This document shows positions 1 through 5,178 of a stretch of 5,480 nt of DNA, one piece after another. The DNA lies in contig JBBTQP010000049.1 of assembly GCA_038065635.1 (NCBI GenBank), positions 1 through 5,480 of the forward strand. Reading direction: 5' to 3'. The notes beneath the pieces were generated by a model. The model made no database searches. It had not been told where the DNA came from and worked only from the letters and a program-made list of their open reading frames with translations. The stretch is from JAHJFW01 sp038065635 (GTDB lineage: Bacteria; Patescibacteriota; Patescibacteriia; 2-12-FULL-60-25). The first letter of the stretch is position 1, and the number at the start of each line of letters is the position of its first letter. Made by a program: the position numbers and the translations under genes.

Positions 1-115
1 TTCCTTACAATAACTACTGTCGCTCGCAGAACAATGAGCCGTCATCATCTTCCCGAAAGGGATAGGTAACTAGGGAAATCTGCTAGGTGCCACATGAAGA
101 TTGACGACTAACCAT
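1..115. other. No gene identified; possible 3' part of an upstream transcript
   Basis: All three plus-strand frames hit a stop by position 73, so any coding sequence entering from the left ends within the first 75 bases. None of the short readable tails resembles a family I know. The stretch contains a small CCC-GAAA-GGG tetraloop hairpin (about 53-62) and leads straight into a strong terminator at 116-181. That would fit the 3' end of a structured RNA as well as a 3' untranslated region. I looked for the tmRNA T-arm and tag, and for RNase P conserved blocks, and found no convincing match. On the minus strand an ATG at 48 opens a frame to the window edge, too short to judge. Confidence 0.3.
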
Positions 116-181
116 AAGCGGTTGGGAGATTTCATTCAGCTTTTAATGCTGGATAAAATCTCTTAGCCGCTTTTTGTTTTT
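116..181 (+). terminator. Long intrinsic terminator
   Basis: A 17-bp outer stem (AAGCGGTTGGGAGATTT at 116-132 with AAATCTCTTAGCCGCTT at 156-172, G-U wobbles allowed) is followed after one C/A mismatch by a 7-bp inner stem (134-140 with 148-154). The loop is 141-147, and the hairpin runs into TTTTTGTTTTT (171-181). This is a classic rho-independent terminator, unusually long. It insulates whatever enters from the left from the gene at 248. Confidence 0.85.
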
Positions 182-247
182 CAAAGGTCGAACGCAAAAG
201 CGAGAAATATGAGCGAACTAACCTAATTATCTAAACAAGCAAAAAAT

Positions 248-850
248 ATGAATTACTATGATTACAATGACAATATGCAGCTGGTATGTGGGTGTGGTTG
301 GAAAGGAACGGGGAAAGAAGCTGACACGATCGTTCAAGATCAATTCCTTGATATACGCTGTCCACGCGTAGAGTGTGATTGGCCGCTTTTGAAAGTCCCG
401 TATCCCACGTATGAAGAGTCTTTGCAGGCGTCAAAGGAAGGCAAGGATGTTGACCCAGCAGATTTGATGGTTCATGAGATTCGAGAGGATCTTTTCGCTC
501 GGTGGGAAAAAACGAAGCTCTACGAATCAAGCCAACTCCCCGACATTCAGGGTGACCGGCTTGAGTTCGTCTGGGATGCGGTCGGGGAGGGCGTATGGGA
601 TAGCTTCTATGTCATCAAACACGGAGATACAGTCGTCTGGAAAGAATACTCCTTTTACGAAGATGCTCCTCGTTTTCCAGAGATTGTAGAGATATTCAAG
701 AAAAAATACGGGAGTAGGTACAAGGAAATGGCTGTTACTTGGAGCGCGTTACGCCCTTTGATAGGCGACAAGATCGGCTATTGGAGCTATGTGCAGGGTT
801 GCCCGATCCTTGAGGAGGGAGGCCGTAAAAGATGGGACTTGACCACATAA
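248..850 (+). CDS. Hypothetical protein with N-terminal zinc-ribbon-like cysteines
   Basis: A 200-residue soluble protein with no signal peptide or membrane segment. The N-terminus shows a cysteine pattern C14-x-C16 (CGCGWKG) followed by C38-P and C43, and then a conserved-looking segment 'LLKVPYPTYEE' (about residues 47-57). This arrangement, CxCGW-x-G, CP-x-C and a V-x-YPT-x-E tail, resembles small zinc-ribbon proteins of unknown function seen in diverse bacteria and phages. The second pair here is spaced x4, not the usual x2, so metal binding is likely but not certain. The C-terminal half is rich in tryptophan and aromatic residues (WDAVGEGVWDSFYVI, about 109-123) and I cannot assign it. 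The start lies in an A-rich leader without a Shine-Dalgarno sequence. The next gene begins 48 bases downstream on the same strand, so the two are probably co-transcribed. No function can be given. Confidence 0.8.
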   Translation: MNYYDYNDNMQLVCGCGWKGTGKEADTIVQDQFLDIRCPRVECDWPLLKVPYPTYEESLQASKEGKDVDPADLMVHEIREDLFARWEKTKLYESSQLPDIQGDRLEFVWDAVGEGVWDSFYVIKHGDTVVWKEYSFYEDAPRFPEIVEIFKKKYGSRYKEMAVTWSALRPLIGDKIGYWSYVQGCPILEEGGRKRWDLTT

Positions 851-898
851 ATCATCACGCTGGAAATACTTAACTTTATTCAACTAACAATAAATACT

Positions 899-1822
899 AT
901 GAAAGACACAAAACAGAAATCCCCAATCAATACCGAAAAACAAGAAAGCTACTTCACCCAAAAAGATAAAGAAGACGAGATGTTTTCTGACGGTCTGTTA
1001 CGAGGGATGGAACGGGCAGAAAAAGAACGGCTGGCCAAAAATTTGGTCATGGATCGTATTCCGGGTCATCGCAAAGGCCTTCCCGACGTTCCAACCTACA
1101 CGCACTCATTTCGAGTGTATGAAACGATCAATTCTTATGCGACTGATGTCGGTATGTCGTCAGATTGCTGTCTCGCTGCATTACTTCATGATGTAGTGGA
1201 AGATGGTGGGGTGAGCTTTGAGAGATTGCTCGCCGAAGGGTTCTCTCATCGAACGGTTGAGCTTGTGAAACTCTGTAGCCATGAGGAGACGAACTTGGGC
1301 AAAGAAGCTCGTTGGACGTTGATGATCGCCAAGCTCATCGAAGCCAATGACTATGAGGCATGGGCGATCAAACTGGCAGACCTGCTTGATAACTTGAAAG
1401 AATCTCAATGGTTGGCGGAAGATAAACGACGTTTCATGATCGAGGTCAAAGCCCAGCTCATGTTGAAATTGACGGCTCAAATGTTCAAAGATCATTCGCT
1501 CTGGCAGGGACTGAATGAGGAATATCGGAATCAAAGAGGACTTTTTGAACAACAGCTCAAAAGTGCGGTCAACAAAGAAAAAGAAGTAAGCAAAGAGGAG
1601 TTCAAGATGGCGTACTTCAAATATGGAAGTGAGGAGAGTGGATGGGGCTTGTCTTACTGGAACCACCTTTTGGAGAATGAGGTTGGTAAAAGATATTTTG
1701 TCCGAGAGCCAGCAACACCGGAAGAAGCCAGTATGATGATGACCACAGATAAAGATATGCACCGAATGTACTTTGTGACAGAGGGTGAAGTCGAAAATTT
1801 CTTTGATTTTCCCAGCGCCTGA
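899..1822 (+). CDS. HD-domain phosphohydrolase, RelA/SpoT hydrolase-like
   Basis: A 307-residue cytoplasmic protein. Residues about 65-170 form an HD domain of the RelA/SpoT hydrolase type. Candidate metal ligands are H69 (YTHSFRV), H97-D98 and D161 (KLADLLDNL), and the ALLHDVVEDG motif supplies the E101-D102 pair that characterises (p)ppGpp hydrolases. The family removes the 3' pyrophosphate of (p)ppGpp, or cleaves related nucleotides, in a Mn2+-dependent reaction. No synthetase, TGS or ACT domain follows, so this is a stand-alone hydrolase (a small-alarmone-hydrolase-like architecture); the true substrate is an inference. The first ~45 residues are charged and probably flexible. Residues about 200-307 form an extra acidic, aromatic-rich region I do not recognise. 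There is no Shine-Dalgarno sequence before the ATG, as for the gene 48 bases upstream. The TGA stop lies inside a terminator hairpin. Confidence 0.85.
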   Translation: MKDTKQKSPINTEKQESYFTQKDKEDEMFSDGLLRGMERAEKERLAKNLVMDRIPGHRKGLPDVPTYTHSFRVYETINSYATDVGMSSDCCLAALLHDVVEDGGVSFERLLAEGFSHRTVELVKLCSHEETNLGKEARWTLMIAKLIEANDYEAWAIKLADLLDNLKESQWLAEDKRRFMIEVKAQLMLKLTAQMFKDHSLWQGLNEEYRNQRGLFEQQLKSAVNKEKEVSKEEFKMAYFKYGSEESGWGLSYWNHLLENEVGKRYFVREPATPEEASMMMTTDKDMHRMYFVTEGEVENFFDFPSA

Positions 1823-1837
1823 TTTATCAGGCGTTTT
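1816..1837 (+). terminator. Intrinsic terminator overlapping the HD gene stop codon
   Basis: CGCCTGA (1816-1822) pairs perfectly with TCAGGCG (1827-1833) around a 4-base loop and is followed by TTTT (1834-1837). The 5' arm contains the TGA stop of the HD-domain gene. The U-tract is short, so it is probably weaker than the hairpin 70 bases further on, which would act as a back-up. Confidence 0.6.
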
Positions 1838-1907
1838 GATAATCAGGAATAAATGAACACGGTGGCAGATTCGCTATAGCGGTACTAACAACCTCGACGA
1901 TGTGACC

Positions 1908-1946
1908 CCATCAAAAATCCCTCGCAAGTCGAGGGATTTTTGATGG
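1908..1946. terminator. Perfect 17-bp bidirectional terminator between convergent genes
   Basis: CCATCAAAAATCCCTCG (1908-1924) and CGAGGGATTTTTGATGG (1930-1946) are exact reverse complements separated by the 5-base loop CAAGT. The stem has a GC core flanked by a run of five A and, on the other arm, five T, so each strand reads a GC-rich stem followed by a U-rich stretch. It sits between the plus-strand HD gene and the minus-strand peroxiredoxin gene and can serve both. Confidence 0.8.
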
Positions 1947-1977
1947 AAAAAAGTTTTATAGGTTCATCGAAAGCGCC

Positions 1978-2529
1978 TCATTCATTTCGTGAGGCGAGAT
2001 ACATGAGCATGGTTTGCGCGTCGCTTACTTCGAACGGGTCGTCCGTGCAGTTATCGGAAAATCCTTTTTCTGAGAATATTTTTTTGATCACTCCGTCTTC
2101 GACGTACATGCTGTAGCGCCAAGAACGATCTCCGAATCCGAGGTTATTCTTTTTTACAAGCATTCCCATTTTACTTGTAAATTCTCCGTTTCCGTCCGGC
2201 AGCATCCTTACGTTTTTTACACCGAGATTTTTAGCCCATTGATACATAACGAAGGCATCGTTTACGCTTAGGCAAATCACGTCGTCGAATCCAAGTTTTT
2301 TGAATTTGTCGTAATGTTCTTCGTAACCTGGAACGTGTTTGGAGGAACAGGTTGGAGTAAACGCACCGGGCAATCCGAAGAGTACGATTTTTTTACCTTC
2401 AAAAATTTCCTTGCTCGTAATATCCTGCCATCGAAACGGATTCTCTCCGCCGATAGATTCATCGCGGACGCGTGTTTTAAAAACAACATCAGGGACGCTG
2501 GATTCTTGATTGAGTGTATGATTTGTCAT
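1978..2529 (-). CDS. Peroxiredoxin, Prx5 / type II family
   Basis: A 183-residue thiol peroxidase of the thioredoxin-fold superfamily that reduces H2O2 and organic hydroperoxides in the cytoplasm. The active-site block is G-x-F-T-P-T-C (about residues 55-61) with peroxidatic C61 and T58, followed by SSKHVPGYEE, which is diagnostic of the Prx5 (AhpC/TSA 'redoxin') subgroup. A later block, LGFGDRSWRYSMYVEDG, carries the conserved active-site arginine. C-terminal NCTDDPFEVSDA holds C161, which matches the position of a cysteine in bacterial members that use glutathione or glutaredoxin. C86 is a further cysteine in the core. Length is normal for a family member without the fused glutaredoxin domain. 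Upstream of the ATG a weak GGTGA (2542-2546, minus strand) lies 12 bases away. The broken transporter ends 63 bases upstream on the same strand, so read-through co-transcription is possible. Confidence 0.93.
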   Translation of the reverse strand: MTNHTLNQESSVPDVVFKTRVRDESIGGENPFRWQDITSKEIFEGKKIVLFGLPGAFTPTCSSKHVPGYEEHYDKFKKLGFDDVICLSVNDAFVMYQWAKNLGVKNVRMLPDGNGEFTSKMGMLVKKNNLGFGDRSWRYSMYVEDGVIKKIFSEKGFSDNCTDDPFEVSDAQTMLMYLASRNE

Positions 2530-2592
2530 AGTAGTTATATTTCACCAGTTGAGCGTCAAAGTGTCTAGTATTATTGGCGTTGCGATAGTTGG

Positions 2593-3298
2593 TCATGGAC
2601 CGAATGCAAGGATTATAAGACCAACGGCAATCACCGCGCCTGTAAAGATTTTTTCTCTGACGTGACGTTCGTGAAATACGGCTTTTCCAAACACTATTGA
2701 CCAAAGTACGTCCGCGGCGCGTGATGCCGTTGTAACAATCGATGCTGGCGCCACACGAGCGCGTAACTTCCGATGATGGCGGCCAGTCCGTATGATAGCG
2801 ATTGAAGGGTGAGGACATTCGCATGGCTGTTGATTTTCTTTTTTGTCGTATGTCGGAAAGCCCACAAAGAAAGCACGATGGTTGCAGTTGATATGAGAAT
2901 AATTTGGGCGGCGACAACGCTGGTTCCCATGTTCAGAATTATTTTAAACAAAGAAATCGTGATCGCTGCATTAACTGCCGTGAACAGGGTGATGAGAGAG
3001 CCGCGCCGTTCTATTCCATGGTTGCGATATAGCCATGCCGCTGATGCGAACATCAAGATCATGGCGAATATCTTTACGCCGCTTATTGCGACACCGGAGA
3101 ATGAATCGATTGTGATAATGATCGGGATGGTGAGAGTCCGGATGAGTCCAAAAGTCGAACGGCTCGCAGTGTCCATAAATTGTTCATGAGACCCATGATC
3201 GACGGATGCTCCCATTTGTGTCCGATCGCAAATTTTCCAAGCGAGGTCGAGACCTCACCGATAAAGGCGCCCAAGGTTGCAAGTAGAACGCTCAACAT
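2593..3298 (-). pseudogene. EamA/DMT-type membrane transporter, interrupted by two frame changes
   Basis: Three minus-strand frames in tandem together read as one polytopic membrane protein. Frame A from ATG 3298 gives MLSVLLATLGAFIGEVS...MGLMNN. Frame B, entered at about 3187-3168, gives ASRSTFGLIRTLTIP and several hydrophobic helices to about GSYA. Frame C, entered at about 2765-2755, gives APASIVTTASRAADVLW...FHER...IFTGAVIAVGLIILAF to the TGA at 2593-2595. The last block is typical of the C-terminal half of EamA-family drug/metabolite transporters, which export small molecules. Each switch equals one missing base (or loss of 1 mod 3 bases). Spliced together the product is about 235 codons, against roughly 280-300 for the family. 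A hydrophobic segment expected between MGLMNN and ASRSTFG seems absent, so the first break may be a larger deletion. Sequencing error cannot be excluded, although the neighbouring genes are intact. As written it cannot make a full transporter. The family call is inferred from pattern. Confidence 0.7.
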
Positions 3299-3476
3299 GG
3301 ATGTAAAATATCAACAACGCGTCGTTACGTCGATAGAATAGAAAAGTACACACGAGGTACCAGGTACCGAATAATGATATTTGTTTATTGGGTGCAAATA
3401 TTTGTTGACGAGTCCGTTCGCATCTGTCATTTTATTGACATGCGTTTGACAAAAAAATTGAAAACGTGGTCGAGTT

Positions 3477-3490
3477 TTGTGCTAGCACAA
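3477..3490. promoter_or_regulatory. Perfect 14-base palindrome, candidate operator
   Basis: TTGTGCTAGCACAA is its own reverse complement. It lies 107 bases upstream of the peptidase start and downstream of TTGAAA (3458-3463), where a -10 region or start of transcription could lie. A two-fold symmetric site here is what a dimeric repressor would use. It does not match the CIRCE element (TTAGCACTC-N9-GAGTGCTAA). No regulator is identified. Confidence 0.4.
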
Positions 3491-3514
3491 TACATCATTC
3501 GAACGAGAGGGTGA

Positions 3515-3537
3515 ATTTTGAGCATGTTGCTGAAAAT
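3515..3537 (+). promoter_or_regulatory. Possible antiterminator hairpin overlapping the leader terminator
   Basis: ATTTTGAGC (3515-3523) can pair with GCTGAAAAT (3529-3537) around the loop ATGTT, giving eight pairs with one G/G mismatch. The 3' arm uses bases 3532-3537, the first six bases of the terminator's 5' arm, so the two structures exclude each other. It is weaker than the terminator and would need a ligand, protein or ribosome to be favoured. This is inferred from pairing only. Confidence 0.3.
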
Positions 3538-3565
3538 CCGCCCTGCTCGAGCGGATTTTCTTTTT
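3532..3565 (+). terminator. Intrinsic terminator in the leader of the peptidase gene
   Basis: GAAAATCCGC (3532-3541) and GCGGATTTTC (3551-3560) form a perfect 10-bp stem with a 9-base loop and are followed by TTTTT (3561-3565). No plus-strand gene ends nearby; the last one stops at 1822. The terminator is only 18 bases ahead of the AGGAG of the peptidase gene. It therefore either ends a small untranslated RNA or works as an attenuator. Confidence 0.75.
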
Positions 3566-3596
3566 GTCGAGAAAAAAATAAACAGGAGATTGAAAA

Positions 3597-4211
3597 ATGT
3601 TTCGTGCCTCTGGTTGTCGTTGTGCCGTCGATCTTTCAGAGTTGCGTTTGCCGATTTCTGATCGGGAAGCGCTTACGCTACTTACTTCCATTGGTTTTCA
3701 CGTGGTTGAAGTTGATCTCGTACAGATCGCTCGTTCTCGTATAGGGGTATCCCGTTATCGTCGCGGCGTGCGTTTGGCAGACGCCCCAGATGTATTCGAC
3801 TGTTCCTCGTTCATTAAATGGCTATATGCCCAGCGCGGAGTATGGCTGCCACGAAGAACCATACAGCAGATTGAACTCGGAGCGCCGGTTCCGCTCTCTG
3901 AAGTGGCCGCCGGTGACGTTATTTTTACGACCGGTAGCGTCAATTATTATCACGATGATCCGGCGCTGGGCGTTGGTCATGTCGGCATCGCTACCGGAGA
4001 AGGAACGGTGGTGCATGCCGCAAATAAGCGCGCCGGTGTCGTTGAGACCGACATCTCGAAGTTCGCCAGAACGGATACCAAGCTCCGTGGAGTCCGTCGT
4101 TATATCTTGGATTCGTCCAGTATCGTGACTCTCGAAACTCCACCTGCTCGTGAGGTTGAGATATCGGACGATATTCGTTGGGTCGTCCTTCAGCGTCTTG
4201 ACGGCAAATAA
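3597..4211 (+). CDS. NlpC/P60 (C40) family cysteine peptidase
   Basis: A 204-residue protein with the NlpC/P60 papain-like fold in its central and C-terminal part. C69 in FDCSSFIKWLY is the nucleophile, H128 in GVGHVGIATG is the base, and H140 in VVHAANK is the third catalytic residue. L-P-R-R-T-x-x-Q (84-91) and GDVIFT (106-111) are the usual supporting motifs. The family hydrolyses D-gamma-glutamyl-diaminopimelate or related bonds in peptidoglycan stem peptides. Unusually, there is no signal peptide, lipobox or wall-binding domain. The N-terminal ~60 residues form a small unassigned extension, so the enzyme may be exported another way, act on cytoplasmic wall fragments, or process another amide. 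The ATG is supported by AGGAG (3584-3588) 8 bases upstream, the best ribosome binding site in the window. The gene is flanked by terminators on both sides and is probably monocistronic. Confidence 0.9.
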   Translation: MFRASGCRCAVDLSELRLPISDREALTLLTSIGFHVVEVDLVQIARSRIGVSRYRRGVRLADAPDVFDCSSFIKWLYAQRGVWLPRRTIQQIELGAPVPLSEVAAGDVIFTTGSVNYYHDDPALGVGHVGIATGEGTVVHAANKRAGVVETDISKFARTDTKLRGVRRYILDSSSIVTLETPPAREVEISDDIRWVVLQRLDGK

Positions 4212-4220
4212 ACTTCCTCG

Positions 4221-4248
4221 ACCGTGCATTTTTTTATGCCCGGTTTTT
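4221..4248 (+). terminator. Intrinsic terminator of the peptidase gene
   Basis: ACCGTGCAT (4221-4229) pairs with ATGCCCGGT (4236-4244) with one T/C mismatch around a loop of six T, and is followed by TTTT (4245-4248). It starts 10 bases after the TAA stop of the peptidase and separates it from the ATPase/STAS unit. Confidence 0.75.
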
Positions 4249-4316
4249 ATAAAGCTAACTGGTACCGGATATATATATCTACTATGTTTGGTAGCATGTA
4301 CCGTATAGTGAGTGAA

Positions 4317-4392
4317 TGTATAGGTTTAAACTATGTTGTGTATAGGTTAATTGACAGGATTGTATAGATTTGCTATCCTCTGTATAGGTTTA
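4317..4392 (+). repeat. Four 12-bp direct repeats (TGTATAGGTTTA), candidate tandem operator
   Basis: Copies are at 4317-4328 (TGTATAGGTTTA), 4339-4350 (TGTATAGGTTAA), 4361-4372 (TGTATAGATTTG) and 4381-4392 (TGTATAGGTTTA). Start-to-start distances are 22, 22 and 20 bp, about two helical turns, so all copies face the same side of the DNA. Copies 1 and 2 lie upstream of the -35, copy 3 fills the -35/-10 spacer, and copy 4 covers the expected transcription start. A looser GTATAG at 4303-4308 may be a degenerate extra half-site. The asymmetric head-to-tail arrangement fits cooperative binding by a BldC-like winged helix such as the one encoded immediately downstream. That this protein binds here is an inference. 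Confidence 0.8.
4351..4379 (+). promoter_or_regulatory. Sigma70-type promoter of the HTH-ATPase/STAS operon
   Basis: The -35 TTGACA (4351-4356) is consensus. The spacer is exactly 17 bases, and the -10 TATCCT (4374-4379) is preceded by TGc (4371-4373), an extended -10. Transcription should start near 4386, about 28 bases before the ATG. It is embedded in the direct-repeat array, so occupancy of repeats 3 and 4 would be expected to control it. Confidence 0.75.
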
Positions 4393-4413
4393 CTTTCATG
4401 AATGTGAAGTTTT

Positions 4414-5178
4414 ATGGCTCCTATGAATATCTTAAAAAATGAAGGCGAATTAGTCTCAATTGGAGAAGCTGCCAAAATCTTAGGCGTCGCAATCCAAACA
4501 TTGCGAAGATGGGATCAGGAAGGCAAGCTGGTTGCGCGTAAGACCACCGGTGGACAACGACGATATTCGCGGCCAGAGCTCAAGCGCTATTCTTCAAGTG
4601 ACATCTATAAAATTGCACATCTCTGGGCTACGAATAAGACACCTACACCGTTGGAAGATGACGTCTATTGTCAGACGAGAGCTGTTTTTGAAGTGCGTTT
4701 ACAGCGTTTTAGTCAACTGTTGGAGACATCCGGAGTTGCCGGAGACACGTTCTCCCTCATAGTTTCTGCGGTAGGCGAAATCGGGAACAATTCCTTCGAT
4801 CACAATATAGGAAATTGGCCGGATGTACCCGGATTATTTTTTGACTACGACATTGATCTGCGGCAGGTGGTGTTGGCTGATCGTGGACAGGGCATTCTTA
4901 CTACTCTGCAGCGAGTAAGGCCGGCGCTGTATCTGCATACGGATGCTTTAGAGGTAGCTTTCACCGAAGTATTAACCGGAAGAGCGCCTGAAAAGCGAGG
5001 TAATGGACTAAAATTCGTTAGTAGGAAAGTTATTCAGAAAGGGGTGGCAAGCATCACGTTCCAAACCGGAAACGCTAAGTTGTCTATGGAGGCGGGATCG
5101 AGTAAGTTTAATATGGAGATCACCGATGATCATGTTCGTGGCACTTTGGTCTCGTTTGAATTTAATGCAAAAAATTAA
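4414..5178 (+). CDS. MerR/BldC-like HTH fused to GHKL-type ATPase domain
   Basis: A 254-residue protein joining two modules. Residues about 13-59 are a MerR-superfamily winged helix: SIGEAAKILGV, then TLRRWDQEGKL, then the wing TTGGQRRY and SRPELKRY. This is close in pattern to BldC and excisionase-type domains. After a helical linker (about 60-115), residues 116-250 form a GHKL/HATPase_c fold. Its N-box is E122-I-G-N125-N126-S-F-D129-H-N, its G1 box D156-R-G-Q-G160 and its G2 box R195-G-N-G198. There is no phosphoacceptor-histidine (HisKA) domain. The ATPase resembles anti-sigma-type (SpoIIAB/RsbW-like) kinases more than sensor kinases, and the STAS-like partner lies directly downstream. I infer a transcription factor whose DNA binding is set by ATP and by the STAS protein. 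A second in-frame ATG exists at codon 4; the Shine-Dalgarno is weak for both. The stop overlaps the next start as TAATG. Confidence 0.85.
   Translation: MAPMNILKNEGELVSIGEAAKILGVAIQTLRRWDQEGKLVARKTTGGQRRYSRPELKRYSSSDIYKIAHLWATNKTPTPLEDDVYCQTRAVFEVRLQRFSQLLETSGVAGDTFSLIVSAVGEIGNNSFDHNIGNWPDVPGLFFDYDIDLRQVVLADRGQGILTTLQRVRPALYLHTDALEVAFTEVLTGRAPEKRGNGLKFVSRKVIQKGVASITFQTGNAKLSMEAGSSKFNMEITDDHVRGTLVSFEFNAKN

Larger units (their letters stand above)
3299..3596. promoter_or_regulatory. Divergent intergenic region between transporter and peptidase genes
   Basis: About 300 bases without a convincing gene lie between the minus-strand transporter start and the plus-strand peptidase start. They hold an odd palindrome GGTACC-A-GGTACC (3356-3368), an inverted repeat TGTCA-N6-TGACA (3425-3440), two TTGACA hexamers (3435-3440 and 3446-3451), a 14-base palindrome (3477-3490) and a terminator (3532-3565). 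Neither TTGACA has a good -10 at 17 bp, so I cannot place the promoters firmly. A frame opening at GTG 3466 overlaps the peptidase gene out of frame and lacks a ribosome binding site; I do not consider it a gene. Confidence 0.5.

Noticed and set aside
1..115. Possible tmRNA or RNase P RNA 3' portion (some resemblance around 91-115)
   Set aside because: There is no tRNA-like T-arm (GTTCGA with flanking stem), no alanine-rich tag, and no ACAGAA...GGCTTA block. The similarity is limited to a few short words.
1181..1762. Minus-strand open frame of 193 codons
   Set aside because: It is antisense to the HD-domain gene, which has clear catalytic motifs. The composition (many F, H and L) is typical of a shadow frame.
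1872..1881. CGCTATAGCG palindrome between the convergent genes
   Set aside because: It is short, with no U-tract and no promoter context; it probably has no function of its own beside the two terminators.
2809..3189. Plus-strand open frame of 126 codons
   Set aside because: It lies antisense to the transporter, whose minus-strand frames have the hydrophobic pattern and family-like motifs. No ribosome binding site or recognisable domain supports the plus-strand frame.
2593..3298. Programmed ribosomal frameshifting in the transporter
   Set aside because: Two separate same-direction shifts, no slippery heptamer with a downstream structure seen at either junction, and an apparent missing segment all point to damage or sequence error.
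3466..3744. GTG-started plus-strand frame of 92 codons, or a leader peptide from ATG 3524
   Set aside because: Both run through the terminator and into the peptidase gene out of frame, have no well-spaced Shine-Dalgarno sequence, and resemble no family.
4268..4279. GATATATATATC palindrome as an operator
   Set aside because: It is a simple AT dinucleotide run; symmetry is expected by composition and it lies outside the phased repeat array.
4317..4392. CRISPR-like array
   Set aside because: The repeats are only 12 bp with 8-10 bp between them and are embedded in a promoter. There are no spacers of normal size and no cas genes.
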